Shown here: piece after piece, positions 36,017 to 53,559 of the stretch | How positions within the stretch are numbered: the stretch's first letter is position 1 | Layout: every line of letters starts with the position of its first letter | NCBI GenBank assembly: GCA_950295325.1 | Contig: OX485804.1 | Coordinates: forward strand, 18,042,001-18,106,000 | Length of the DNA: 64,000 nucleotides | Direction of reading: 5' to 3' | Source: Polytrichum commune | Taxonomy: Eukaryota > Streptophyta > Polytrichopsida > Polytrichales > Polytrichaceae | Notes under the pieces: model-generated | Databases searched by the model: none | What the model saw: only the letters and a program-made list of their open reading frames with translations | Told to the model about the DNA's origin: nothing | Position numbers and translations under genes: made by a program

Positions 36017-38078
36017 AAGGAATCATGCAAGTTAGAATGAATGAAAAGCCTACATGAAGCCCACATGAAATCGTACATGTCATGAAATAGATAATGTTGG
36101 TCTACCGGAACTTGAGTCAAGCCCACCCCAAAGTGGTGGGTCTAACACAAAATTGGGAGACCATGACCCCTCAAAGTTTGACGATTAGTGATTTACTATT
36201 CCTTATTGAGTGGAAGGGCCTACACAAATAGGATGGTAATGAAATAGCATTAAGGTGATTATCTAGTTCCGTAATATGCCTTCACAGAAATTAAATAAGA
36301 GTCATTGGTGTGACTAACACTAATTTTCCAACCTTTCATAAACTTTCAAAGTACTTCACTTTGATGTAACAATTATTGTATAACAATGGACCAAACTAAA
36401 TGTAGAAATTAAGTTAGTGCAATCAACAATTATGAAGACACTTCAAATTACACAACTTCATGTGTCTTCAAACGGTAGTAAGTGAAATCGATTTGATCTC
36501 AATAACAACATTGGGACAAGGCCTCGTGCTCATCACCACCAATAGAAGTCCAATAGGTATAAAACTCCTATTGCCTACTCATTGTTGAGGGAGAGAGAGG
36601 TAACCTTCTAAACCACTTCCCATTCTCAAAAATTGAGGGTTAAAGAACTCTAGAGGGTTGTCTTACTTTTGCAAATCAATGGCAAATGAAAAAGTTTGAT
36701 GTATATGATCTTCCTGTGTGAGATGAGGATGCAACATTCATCCAAAAGACTTTGAAAAATGATTATTGAGGAATTCATTTTACAATGAGTGACCGTAGGA
36801 CATGCTCTAAGAGCATCTCCTAAGTTTCTGGAACAAAAATGCATCCCCTACTAGGATCCTATCTAGGTGGCGTCAATGAAAATGTCATCTAAGAAATCAC
36901 ACAAAAATCTAATAATTTCTATTCATTAAAATAGAACTTATTAGAAAAACACTGCAGTTCTTACTTTTGTTGTAATGCAATCCTACTTCTAGTAATAAAT
37001 TAGGTGCTTGCAATTAACAGTTGAATCCACCCATGATGAAGGATGGTCCTCTTCCCACTCACAAGATAGAGATAGAAACTCTGGTCCCTTTGAAGGGGCC
37101 AGCGTGAATAAAGTGTCCATTCGTAATGTCAATGACACGATGCCCACCGGACAAGGGGACATTGGGGCAATACTACGTACTCTCCCCTTTCGAGGATGGG
37201 CACTATAGTGACACACTATACTAGTTCCTAGCTAGCCACTAGTGCCTTGAACACTCCCACTCACAAAAGCTTATATTTTATCCAACCCTTTGTTCGATGA
37301 AGAAGAAAAGAGGCCCACCTTCAAAATCATCACTGAGGACTTGTCTCTCTTTCAATAATAATCGGTGGCCAAAGAACATACATATAGACTACATGGGTGC
37401 GACACAATATTATTCAGCTACTATCAACCATTCTATTTTTAATAATAACAGTGATAGTGTTTATCTTGAGTCTATCAGGTTGAATATATATTTTGTAGAG
37501 AATATAAGTTGAGTATAATTTCAAATAGACTTTGGTTTATTTCCGGCCCCACCCAATGTATAATCTGCGCTAAAATAATGTTATGAACTCATGAGCATGC
37601 AACATTGGCTCAGAATACCTCAAAAGCCTATTATTCATCGAGAGGATCAATTTCAAGTTGTTGTGTTATTAGTCTAATGTTGTCATATTTATGCTAATTG
37701 TTAAGTTATTAGACTAACCCATAGCCTAAGCCATATCATATGCTTGATTAATTGCTTGAATGTTTCATTTTTATTTATTTCTATCTTAAGTGTGTGCTTA
37801 GCACCCTACTTGTTGCCTTATTAGTCCAATGCATGATTATTGTGTTATTAGAGGAGTGGAGAGGAGACAAGAAGAATTTACCTTCTAAAGATTGATGGTA
37901 GAGATGAGCCCAATCTGGCTCATGTTGAGAGCTCAAGATGAGGAAAAGCTCATCCCGATTTCTTCAAGCCGGTCCAATGGTTTGGCGCCCAAATTATGCC
38001 ACATAGGATGCCACATGGGATGAGTGAGTGTTCAGGTTGGCCCTCAATCTGGCTCCAAGTATAAAGTGGTCCTGAGTA
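36017..38078. other. Gene-free stretch with dispersed repeats
   Basis: Contains copy 2 of the 155-bp repeat (37061-37215). A segment (~37390-37580, 'ctatcaaccatt' to 'ccggccccaccca') is also present diverged at ~49050-49230. A GAGCATCTCC Harbinger/Tourist-like end motif lies at ~36820. No supportable gene. Confidence 0.45.
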
Positions 38079-39715
38079 TAATGTTCTCCCTCTTTAGTAT
38101 GACACATTTGGGAAACACAAAAATTGTTGTATTATCGAGGTGTCGTATTCTTGTTAATATGACAAATGGCATAAAATTGTCGTACTATTGAGGGAATACA
38201 AAAACATAAGCAGTATGAGCTTAAATATAAATATATATATATATATACAACGAGTTTAAGCAATATAGATTGTTTGAAATAATAACTTATAACTCCAAGC
38301 AAATACAAATATTCTCAAGAACTCTTGAAATAGGAGTTCAAATACCTCTGGTGTTGCCTACTCAAATTAGCAATTGTCATCTTATCTAAATTCCCTACTA
38401 GCTTTTGTAAACTAATTATTTCATTAACACCAAAATATAAAGAGTTCTCTAATAAGAAATTAAACAACAATGATGCATGATATTTAGCATCACTAAGCTA
38501 TATTGTAGGTGGAGTAACATCATCCACATCTACTGAATGTAGATCAACATTAAGATCAAAGTCTTGTGCATAATCGATCCCCAAAGTAGCATCCACCAAC
38601 TCTTCAATTCTAGCTCAATAATTTCTTCCCCTTCCATCTAAATGTAAGTCTCAATTGACATCTCATCATCACCCAATCGCAACTTTGAAATCTAAGCACC
38701 AAGTTCATATGATCATCTTGCATTCTATTCTTCTCCCTTTCGTCAACTAGGGCAACATCAACATTCCATGTTGCAAGTAATATACGTGCCCTCTAATAAT
38801 ACTTGACTATTTGTGCATCCAACTCACTCCATACTTCATAACTCCACATGATAGCATGTTTGATGTTGGGCACCACCTTCTTTAAGTCCTTCAATGTAGC
38901 ATCATCATATTGTGATAAAACGCATTGCAAAAGTTTCTTCTTGTACTGAATTTTGAAGATGCTATGATACCTTGATCCAAAGGTTGGATTACGCTTATAA
39001 CATTGGGAGGAAAGAATACTAAAGAAGATGCATTATCCAAAATCATAATCACCTTTCAATTTTGGCCTTTGAACTAATTGTTGAGTTGCAAAATCCAAGC
39101 TTCAAATATATCCCCCTTCCTCCAAGCTCTTTTATTCGAGTGTCACCGAACATGCTCATGAGGTTGCCACCTTCCAAAACACTGTGGTTGCTTAGACATA
39201 TAAATCACAAACAACTTCAACTTATCAATCCCAATTGAATTAACAACAAGAGCAAGTGTTACACGCTCCTTCTGTAACTTCTGACCCTTAGCCTTCCCTT
39301 GTGCTAATGTTATATTAGGATGTGCTCTAAAATACAATCCAGTCTCATCCATGTTGTAAACATCTTCGAGCTCATAATCTGACAAAAGAATAGAAAGGAG
39401 ACCACTCTAACCCTAACCAAGTCCATTCTACACTAGTAACCCTAATTATCATTGAGTTCCCAATGACAAGTGAAGTTCCCAAGTAGTTCCCAAATGAAAA
39501 TGAATGTATTTTAGATATACATAACATACATGAAAGAATTTTAGTATTAACTACCACTTTAATATGACAAAACATAGATTCTAAATGTCCCATTATTGAC
39601 TGTCGTAGTCGTGTAAAAGAGGGAGTTTTGGACTAAAAAGTTGGGTCTTGGCAAAAATGTGTCGTAATATCGAGGGTGTTGTATAAATGAGTGTCGTACT
39701 AACGAGGTTAGACTG
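38079..39715 (-). mobile_element. Decayed pogo/Tigger-like element
   Basis: The right end reads, inverted, CAGTCTAACCTCGTTAGTAC followed by GACAC, a pogo/Tigger-type terminus, and is bordered by TA. A diverged inverted match (TAGTATGACACATTT, TTATCGAGGTGTCGTA) is at ~38085-38150. The transposase pseudogene lies between them. Left end placed approximately. Confidence 0.65.
38340..39385 (-). pseudogene. Tigger/Jerky-type DDE transposase, frameshifted
   Basis: The best-preserved exon (39143-39378 after a TTGTCAG acceptor) reads YNMDETGLYF, then KERVTLALVVNSIG, the first catalytic block of the pogo/Tigger DDE domain. Further on, in other frames, are IMILDNASS and VISVIQPLDQGII (second block), then LSQYDDATLKDL and a C-terminal tail. 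Several frame changes and stops separate them, so it is dead. The N-terminal DNA-binding part is missing. Confidence 0.8.
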
Positions 39716-39783
39716 TAGGAGTTGCTATAATATGAAGCATCATGCGCGGAGTGGAAGAAGGGGATTGATCATGCATGTTGTGG

Positions 39784-39789
<6 letters not shown>

Positions 39790-39816
<27 letters not shown>
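39790..39816. repeat. (TC)n microsatellite
   Basis: About 13 TC units directly abutting the left end of the Harbinger-like MITE. Confidence 0.9.
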
Positions 39817-39817
<1 letters not shown>

Positions 39818-40204
39818 GAGCATCACCACCCATCCTACAAAATGCAGGGTGGATCATCCTCATAATAAGTTCAAGTCACTCGGTTTGCAAGCCGGGTGAC
39901 CCACCCATGACTTGTATATAAGGTGATAAAACAAGGAAGAAACAAAAGCAAGATGAATCTCATTGGCACCTTGGAAATCGGAGAGGAATATGGAGTTTGT
40001 CCTTTGTTGTTTAGGGGGCTCCTTTTTGTTTTGGGGGCGGAGCTCTGACTTGCAAAATGACCCCAATTTGCAAGCCAACCTCAACTTCCAAACCGGCCCT
40101 ACCAACAAATCATCCATTTTGCAGGATGGGTGGGGCACTTTTGCAAGCCGCCTCTCACAATATAAGTTGAGGTCATCCGTTTTTGAGGATGGGTGGTGAT
40201 GCTC
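39818..40204. mobile_element. Harbinger/Tourist-like MITE with near-20-bp perfect TIR
   Basis: Termini GAGCATCACCACCCATCCT and its exact inverse, flanked by TCA on both sides (39815-39817, 40205-40207). The GAGCATC start and 3-bp duplication fit PIF/Harbinger (Tourist-like) elements. The interior repeats the motif 'ttgcaagcc' in both orientations. No coding capacity. Confidence 0.8.
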
Positions 40205-40835
40205 TCAATAATCACTGGCCCATGAAGATTTCGAAGATACATGGACTTTATGAGTATATGCGACACTGGCTCAAAAAGCTTTGTCAGCAGAGCATGGAAA
40301 TAATGATATCATAGTGACCATGGGGATTGCATGGGAAGGCAGTGTGGGAGGGTAGGAAAAAGAGGCTACACTTAGCCATGCTCAGGCCGACTTATCTCTC
40401 TTTCAATAATCCATGGCCACTGAAGATTTCTACTGTATATGAGCTTTATGGGTGAGATGATCATGCAACATTGGCCCAAAAACTTCAAAAGCTTATTACT
40501 GAGAGAGTTATTCTACAATGACCATAGGAATTATTTTAAAGCACCTTCAACACTGTCATTACATCTCCCTTCAATTCCTACTTCACAGCAGTAGCCGAGG
40601 AACTTGTGAACTACTACATAAGGAGCCCTTAAGACATAGTGGTAGACGCACAACCGTTGCTACTCTGTATGTATTGGTAATGCCCAAGAATGTGTAAGAC
40701 AATAAGGGACATGTGTTGATGTTGATAATTTAGTAATCATGTAAAGTTTAATACAAAGAGGTTGAATGATTCCGAAGATAACATTTTTTAGCATTGAAAG
40801 AGGTTTGACTAGGGACAATTTGTTTGTCTCTCATT

Positions 40836-41770
40836 TCATTTAGGTGTCTCAAATCTACGTTGACTGATGTAGAGGGAGATATGGTGTAATGCAATTGTGA
40901 TCTTTATGTCTCCTCTCCCTCCAAAGTAGTGTTGGAGGGGATGTGATGGTAGTGGTGGAGGTGCTCTAAGGAGCAACGGGGGTTGGCAAGAGAAGGAGTA
41001 GCCGTGTGGTAGGAAGAGAGGTAGTGGGCTTGGAGAAAAAAACGGTGCCTCTAAATCTATGGTGACAAGTGTAGAGGGAGATATGGTGGATGAAATGGTG
41101 ATCTTTATGCCTCGTCTCCCTCTAAAATAGCATCGGAGGGGATTTGCTATCATTGGTGGAGATGCTCTAAGGAGCAACAAACAGTGGGCAAGAAAGGGGG
41201 TATTGGACGGGGAGAGATTTCTGGTACTCTAACACCATCCCCACACATATTGGTGGGTGAAGCTAGTGGACGGCTCTTGCCAACATGGACCATTTTATTC
41301 TCCCTTTTCACTAATGAAGCTCACTAGATGTAACGTAGAGAGCATTTGATCATTCGTTGGTAGGATACTAGGTTTTTGGAGGACGGGGGTAAGTTACACC
41401 CACACTTGCTGGTGCCAACCCAACAAACATTGGTATGTTCACTAGCTTCCCACACCAGTAAGTGTGGACATGGTTTGAAATTCATGTTCACTGGTGTAGA
41501 GGGTGATGTGGTCGGACATAGTGATGATCGTTACACCTACTTACCCTCTAAAATAGTGTTGGAGGGAATGTAGTGATAGCGGTGGAGATACTCCAAGAAG
41601 CAATACGGGTAGGCAAGAGAATGGATAGCCGTGTGCCAAGAATAGGGGCAGCGAACAAGAAGAACATTTTGGTGCCTCTAAATCCACGTTGACTGGTATC
41701 AAGGGAGATGTGGTGGGATGCAAGGGTGATCGTCATGGCACCTCTCCCTCTAAAGTGGTGTCTAAAGAAC
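40836..41770. repeat. Diverged tandem repeat, ~3-4 units
   Basis: Units share 'tctaaatc(c/t)a(c/t)g(t)tgac', 'gagggagat(a/g)tggt', 'ctccctctaaa' and 'ggtggagatgctc'. Copies start near 40850, 41045, 41480 and 41680, and some units carry GAGCATC/GATGCTC Tourist-like ends. One interval is occupied by the foldback repeat at 41400-41467. Open frames on both strands are by-products. The stretch 40206-40835 before it shows nothing recognisable. Confidence 0.6.
41400..41467. repeat. Foldback repeat related to 4725-4792
   Basis: Arms CCACACTTGCTGGTG (41400-41414) and inverse at 41453-41467, one mismatch. Confidence 0.65.
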
Positions 41771-42358
41771 ACTACTTTAGTGTTGGAGGGGGATGTGGCG
41801 GGCGGGGTGGGGATGGGGTGAAGCTGGGCGGAAAGGAGCGGTGGGCTTGAAGCTGAATGCTGGCAGCTGGGGAGCCCCACACCTCCTCATTCTTCCCTCC
41901 ACTTCCACATTCACACTCATCGCGAATTCACTGCACACAGCTTCTCCCCCACACAACTGCGACAGGAGGAATTTGAGGGAATCCAATAGTACCACCGTTT
42001 ACCAGCAACACACATAAGTTATGACGCTGCAAAGCCAAACATAACTTATTTAGTAGACAGAAAGGAAGAAGAGAAAGGAAGGAAGGAAGGAAGGAGGTGT
42101 CACAACCCCGCACACACACACAACTCTCAGGAGGCGTCGTGGGACACCACAACGGAAGAGGGAGGACGCAAATTGGGGAGGAGGTCAAATTTAACACACG
42201 GGAAGACTGACTCACCGATCTGGGGGTTGCAACAAGTGTTGGTGACCGTCTGTTTGTGCCGAGAGAAGCGGAATACAGGAATTGGGCTAACGGTGGGCTT
42301 CGGTAAGGAAGGTGGGTGGTTTGTTTAGAGTTATTCATCGGGGAGATTGAGAATAGTC

Positions 42359-46677
<4,319 letters not shown>

Positions 46678-49600
46678 ACAATCTGCCTTGTAAGTCCTCT
46701 CTGTATTATATTTGCCCTCAAAACATTGATTTTTTGAAGGTGGTTGAGTTGGAGTTTGTGGCCACCTTCAACCACAATTACAATTTTTTTCTCATTTCGA
46801 TGCAACTACTTGAAGAGTTAATTTGGCCTCAATGATTGTCCTCCTAGTGGTGCAATCCGTGGATGGAGATAAAAATATTATGTATTCTAGTGGAAAGTTT
46901 GTCCAAGATTAATTGCCTTCTACAAATCCTATCCCATGCTTTGGATTTGAAGTTCTCTCCTGGTACCACTCAGTAATTTCAACAAAATTATAAACAAAGA
47001 AAGTGAACTACAACCATTGCAACTACTTCCAAGTACACCCATAACTTTATTAAGCAATGCGCGTTTGTTCATGTGGGTCCTATGGTTATATTCTCAGGGC
47101 CCACATCAATGAACGTACACTGCTTAATAATGACATGCCTTGTATCATAGTTGGCTACGAGGTAGAGTATTTTGTGATTGTGTTTGTCATCATTGCACCT
47201 TCGCTTAAAAATAGAACCAAAAAAACTAAACGACAACCATCAACTACCATGCCAATGGTGGCGTGGAAATACACATTGATTGAAAAGTTACTCACCTTGA
47301 ATGAAGTAGTCTCTACTCAATGCCTTCTCTCTGTACAATATTAATCTTCAGGTGCATGTTGAGGTTGGGAAAGATTAGTTGCAGATTTACTTTTCACATA
47401 AATTGGAGATCCCATGGAATTTGCAGGAGTCCCTGTACTACTGTAGCCTTGTCACCAAGCCTTGAAAATTGTAAGTTTCTGGATAAACAAAGTATCAAGG
47501 TGTTTTCCTTACAATTTTTGAATCTACATAGTCCAACAGTTATTAAGATGAATATGTATGTGTATCCAATTAGCCAAGGGTGGCTTAAACCCAAGGCCTT
47601 CAACCCAGATCCCATGGGAACTCTGAGGTGCAGTGGCCTAAGGCTGGAATAGCACTCTTCAAACCCAAGTTTACAACTCATGAAAGTTGGGTGACTTGTT
47701 TCAGGATTGGATCATAGGGTAAATCACTTTCCGAGCACTTGATTTATGGTGCATTCTACCATCTATAGTCCACCCAATCATAATGGGGTGTCCGGGTGAC
47801 CCGAATCTATGTAGCCAACCATGTGGGAACCTAGAGACTTGACCTTGGGGCAGATAGGTGTTGGCGGGCTTGTTTGCACCTATTCAGGGTATTCACCTCT
47901 GGAAGGAGGCAATAGTCTTTGGGGGGCGGGGGCCTCTTATTCTCATAATGCCCGTGTCAGGATTACATATAGACTTGGACCAAATCAAAATTGAAGCAAC
48001 ACCATAATTCATGCCGGCGGTAACATTGGAATAGTCTTTCTTTCTTTCTTCAATCAATTTCTATTGAGTTGATGCGAGTGGATTGCATTTTCAAATTGAT
48101 CTCCTTTGTTGAGTGTTATCAAAGAGCTCTAGTTTGCAATTTTAGGGTGCCAAGTGAAATGTTTAGAAGACGCAAGCATAGTCCAACGCATAAGTGTAGC
48201 CTACGCACTAAGAAGTATATTGTTACATCCTATATTACAATCTCCAAGGGTAGATAGTAATATATAAATTTGACAATGAGGTGTTCCTTCTTGAAGTATT
48301 CATTCTACTATTGACATGTTATGGAAATCCCAATCTTTATTCAAACACCTACTTTTGGGTGCAAAATGGTTCAATATTCTTTTAAGACAAACACTTCTAA
48401 TTGTTCTAAGAATCAATACAATGGCGCGTTGGTCAATACTGCAAAAATTCAATGTTAAAGATCAACACTTACGTCTTTTTGCACACCTATAATAACCACT
48501 CATGAAAATCACATATCTTCTTTTTGGAAATTCTTCACAAATTGACATGTTGTCACCTTGGTCCCATTATTACAGCATTACATTTGTACAAAGTCTCCTA
48601 ATCAACTCTATTTTTTTGGGGAAAATTTATTTGATATCAAGAGAGGCCAAACCTCCTTGAAAGAACTATAGTAGCCTCATCTACCTTACATCTGCATTTT
48701 GTTCACATATACAGATATGTAGTCTAAGGTAACTCTATGAATAGTGTCACGTACACCAGATGAGTTATGTACCACATGTCAAAAGACCCACTAAGTTAGT
48801 AGCGTCACCAACTCCAAACGTCAAAAAGAAGCAACCAACAACTAACATTTCTTGTGCATCCCCTTTGTGTTTAGTGCACTGGACATGAAATACCATAAAT
48901 ATTGTAGTCAACATAAAGCTTACTTAATAGTGAGTTGTACCTAAGCATTGCATTCTTAAAAATATAAAATACAAAATCTTGCACCAAAATTGAAACTTGC
49001 TATATTATCAAATGTAATTGAATTTGACAATTGTACCAAGCCATAACATTATTCAATTGCTATCAACCATTTCATTCTAATAATATCAATACACTACTTC
49101 ATCAAAGTTTTTTAGCATGTATTTGTCAATGCAATGCTCTGTTGTGAGAATAAACATGGTATAATTTCGAATAGCTTATTCCCGGCCCCATCCAACATAC
49201 AAGCTCAATTGAATAATGTTATGGTAGGCTTTGTTGCTCTCCCTATGTTTGGATCCAACAATATGTGATGATATAGACAAAAACCTTCACCATTCCTCGC
49301 CATGTAGTAAGCATCATACTTATGTCATCAATTTCAATACCTACACTGCTAACATATGAGTCCCAGGCGATCAACCAACATCGTTGAAAGAACAATCCAG
49401 ATCTATCGCTTCGATGGACTGTAGATTTGTAGATCTTCCAGTGACATAGGACAAGTTTTCAATGGTGCGGGATAATTGCCCAGAATTTATATGCTTGTAG
49501 TGCTAGTTCCTACTAGTAGCATCTTTGAGAACCCCAAAATATCAAATAAATGCTAAGAATACATACATGGGATCCATGTTATGACAAAACTACATTATTC

Positions 49601-50343
49601 CTTGGTCACACGGCTCAAGTGCAAACTTGTGATCATTGCACTAATGCAAAGGAAAAAATTGTCTTCTTGAGACTTGAAGGAGGTTGCCCTCTTATAAATG
49701 TGCACACAACCACCTACTATTTCTCAAACAACAGAATGTTGTAGACCTTAACAAGTGTTGCGGTCACTAACCTACTTGAGAGCCATTTTTCCTAGTCATT
49801 ATGAACAATTGTTGAGATGTTGGTATAAGTTCACTTGTCACTCGTGTTTTCTCCGGTGGTTGGAATGAATACTTGAACGTACAACTAATAGGAGATTTTC
49901 TTTTTGCTCCGCTTCTGATGCCCCCATTTAAACAAACCTGCACTGCAAATGGATCACACGATTCACAGTTGTGAAAAGCTAAATCAATCTTGATAGTCAC
50001 ATCCTTAAATAGCCTCATGAAACATCGTTTCTATGTTGATGGTCGTCTTCTGCACCTCAAATAAATAAATAAATAAATAAATAAAAGTAACATCGGAGTT
50101 TGAATTTTACTCCAACGTGAATGGGAGCATGTTTCTCACTACTGTGTTCATGTTTAACTAAGTGTCACCATAGGAGTACTTCCTCCCTCTCAAGAGGTGG
50201 GATTCGATAGTTTCCGAGGAGTGTAGTATCTACCGCATAATAGGGCATGTGATGGTATAGGGGTCTGACTGAGGTACAGGGGGGATCGAGGGGGGGTGTC
50301 CTACTAGGGGTTGTTTTTTTGTCCAGCTTACGTTTGTTGAGTA
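46678..50343. other. Gene-free stretch of dispersed repeats
   Basis: Contains the inverted partner (~48640-48750) of the 33.1-kb repeat, the relative (~49050-49230) of the 37.4-kb repeat, and an (AAAT)n microsatellite at 50059-50086. No supportable gene. Confidence 0.45.
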
Positions 50344-50865
50344 TTAAGTATGTAAGTATTTGATGGCAATTTGGTGTAGGTGTTTCATAAGTGTTTTTAT
50401 CTCAGTTTTAGGTTTTTCTAGTTTTTCTAGTTCTTTAATTGGTTGTTCATGAATAGCCCCTCTAACACCTATAGTGATGGTGATGAGGGGGTTAGCTTGC
50501 CAGCCGGCTCTTCTAATTGTTTCTATGAGTGTATTGTATTTAGTGATTTTTTCATTGCGTGCATTATTTGGAAATTTGTCGTGGAAATAGGTAAATTCAA
50601 TGAATTGTATGGTATGTGATGGGGTAGGCCTTAAAGGGGGTTGGTTGTCTAGTATGGGAGCACCAATTACGCATAATATGTCTGGTCCTAGTTTAGCTAG
50701 ACATGTGCATGATGTGATGGTACATGTGCATTGGAGTAGCCATTGTGGGATTGTGTTGTCTTGTGGTCTAGAGTCTTGACGGCCTGCATTTACGAGTGTA
50801 TAGTATCTTGTGTGTTTATTTGATTGGAGCGTATGTACAATTTGGTGGAGCACCTTGAACATCAA
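50344..50865 (-). pseudogene. C-terminal endonuclease-like relic of a non-LTR retroelement
   Basis: An open frame of 173 residues. YYTLVNAGRQ is followed by LLQCTC and C-rich spacing, then PDILCVIGAP and the block IQFIEFTYFHDKF..NEKITKY, ending in ITITIGVRGAIH. The order D/E, E, then K..KY, then a G-x-x-G turn resembles the restriction-endonuclease-like domain at the C-terminus of R2-type non-LTR retroelements. The reverse transcriptase that should precede it is absent above 50865, so it is a truncated copy. Assignment rests on remembered motif order. Confidence 0.45.
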
Positions 50866-52689
50866 AAAACCTTGTGACTACTATACATCAAAACTAGTCT
50901 CTAGATAACTAAACACTTAGAAATCAGGAAATTGGAGGGCCAATCACACAAAGCTTGAGCTCAAGCTTGTGAGCTTGGTGGGTCGAGGGAATAGGATTTT
51001 CACCTTACATAATTGGATTTGTAGTCAATAGATTTAAAAAGTCTATGAGTTGAAGTTTGGGCTTGAACTTCAAAATCAAAAAGTAAAATAAAATAAAGTA
51101 GGGACTAACCTTTAGACATAGCTTCATCATCTTAGGCGCATCATGTAAGGGTTCAAATTCTTTTACTTGGCCTCAGAGCACTAGTAAGCTTGAGCGTGAA
51201 CTCTAGTTGTGTGGGGCAACCCCATGTAAGGTGAGTGTGCCCATCATGAACTGTGAGCTATAATGAATTCTAACATATAAGTATCCAAGTCTGAAATATA
51301 CACATTTAGAAGAAACCATCATTTATAGATCATCTATGACTTGAAGGGTTCAAAATACATTCATCTTCACTTTTAAAATGAAAAATTGGCTCTCATGTTC
51401 TTTATTTGGATTTGCTAATGTATTCATACATTTATTATTATTCTATTTATTATTTTGTTATCAAAGTTCCTCTACATATGTTGAAGTTCAAAAAATGTCC
51501 ATAAAATATAGGTGCACTCACTTTATATCAAAATTGGTCTCCATATACTTGGAAACCTAGAAATCATGAAACATAGAATCTACAAAATCAACCAAACTTT
51601 CTAATAGAATCAATTTTAGTTTCATGTCTTCTTGAATTTTAATTATGCATTTAGTACTAGCACTATGTTCTTTAACATTGTAAAGTGTGTTGCCCTGATA
51701 CCGAGGGGATGTCCATTCGTTGAGCTCTAAGAAAAAAAATCAAACAATAGGGTCCTATGGTTCCCAAAGTTCCTAATGCAGGATTGAGGGGACGTGCCGG
51801 AGTTAGGTGGAGCCCACCTCCATGAAGGAAACTAAGGAGCACTTGCATGTGAGAGGGAAGTACAAAAATAAAGAACATAATCTCTCTAAATACGACAAGG
51901 TAAGCATGGTTTCAAGAACAAGAAAAATCCTCCCTATTCCTTTGCTATGATTCGTTAGCTAGGGTGTCGGATATAGGACACTTGGTGAGAGAATTTAGAG
52001 CCAAGTGAGTGTGTAATTAGCTCATTAGGTGTAGGGTTCCAAGACGCATGATGTTTTTGTAAAGAACATAGAGGTAATGAATAAACAAGAATTGATTCTA
52101 TGATAGAAGTTGTTCAAGTCTAAAATAAGACCTTTTGAAATCTAATACTGCACACTCTAGCAAAATACTAAAAAAAATCAATATTGACAATTAATTCAAA
52201 AAAATAGAGCAGATTTTTGTACGATTCCTCTACATGAAAAAAAAAATTCATGCCAATTGCCAATGTACATAAATAACAACAATTGCTCAAGATGTAGTCT
52301 TCTATAATAAGGCAGCATACCTTACACCAGATAACAAGCTACATGTTCACTGAAAGTCGAAACCTGTAACTTTTACAGGAATGTGGACATGATTAAGCTA
52401 ATAACTCATTGAACATCTAGCTTTCAAATCCGCAGATAGGCTACGACCTTCACAATACGCTCAACAACTAGCCTCAAAAAAACTACAGCCCAAAAATTTA
52501 GCAGAAGGCTTCAACTACAAAGAGACCCATTGCAAGTCCAAATATCTTCAGCAAGATCACCACCAGTCAGGTCAAGATACGAACCGATAATATAAATTTA
52601 GGACTACTTTCTAGAACCTCAACTTGCTGTTGACAGTCTGGGCAAATAATTTTGCAGCAAGTATCTAGAGGTAATGACATGAAGTGAAC

Positions 52690-52960
52690 TGAAATGAAAT
52701 TGATTCTGAAATTGAAATGCAATGCAACTGAGGATACATCAAGATGGTTTCAAACAAGCTAATTTTCTAGAGTGGTGGACTAGGGTCCTATGAGATGGAC
52801 TTGAGGCTCCCTAGAACTACATTCTCAAATAGTGATGGAAACTTATCTCTAATGGGGTTATATAGGGGACACTCCAAACCAAAATGTGCCCAATTTTCAA
52901 ATGTATTATAGAAGCAAAAGTGGCATGGTCTAGAGATAGGGTTAGTCAATCATCATCGAG
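52690..52960. repeat. Third copy of the 0.7-1.2 kb dispersed repeat
   Basis: Shares 'aattttctagagtgg', 'tatgagat' and 'agaagcaaaagtggca' with the copy at ~690-985. Stretch 50866-53460 otherwise shows no supportable gene. Confidence 0.5.
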
Positions 52961-53559
52961 TTTCAATGGCAAGTCTATGGTTCGAAGTGCGGTAGGCAGC
53001 AATGAAATCAGTGAGTGTAAACAGCAGAGACGAGAACTCCATTTGGAATCTCTAGTGGAATGTGTTTTTTTAGACATTCTCTTATGACTTCCCCTGTGTA
53101 TTCAGTAACTCCCATAACATTTTGAAAGAAAATCCACATACAGGAAATAGAGCAAAAAGTACGTTCTGATTTACTTGCAAATAATAACGATGGAATCGTG
53201 TGGCAAACAACACAAGAAATTTGGTCTTTTTGGCTGTATGAACTATAGCAATTCTATGAGGTGTCTAACCATGTAATCAGTTACGGAGTGAAGAATGCAA
53301 CTTAAATACTACCAGCTGGTAACAACATTAAAACATCTGAATCATCAGTTCATCAAATGAAGTGGGTTTTTATTGGTCTCCGATCATAAAGTTGTCAAAC
53401 TTTTACTATCAGTTAGCTCCTTTGTAGCTGGTGCTGATTAAAAATACACCAGTTTTACTGGGGACCTCCTTCCTTCAAATGCCAACCACGAGGTTAGACT
53501 AGGGTTTCAACATTCAGATAAATTTGTGACCTTGACTCACAATATGATTACTGCAGCAG

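Noticed and set aside
41548-42338. Pro/Ser/Leu-rich minus-strand frames (110 and 136 codons)
   Set aside because: They run through the diverged tandem repeat and pyrimidine-rich sequence upstream of the OPR gene; no conserved motif.
51160-51180. Second B-box-like GGTTCAAATTC
   Set aside because: Same reason; no cloverleaf and no element ends.
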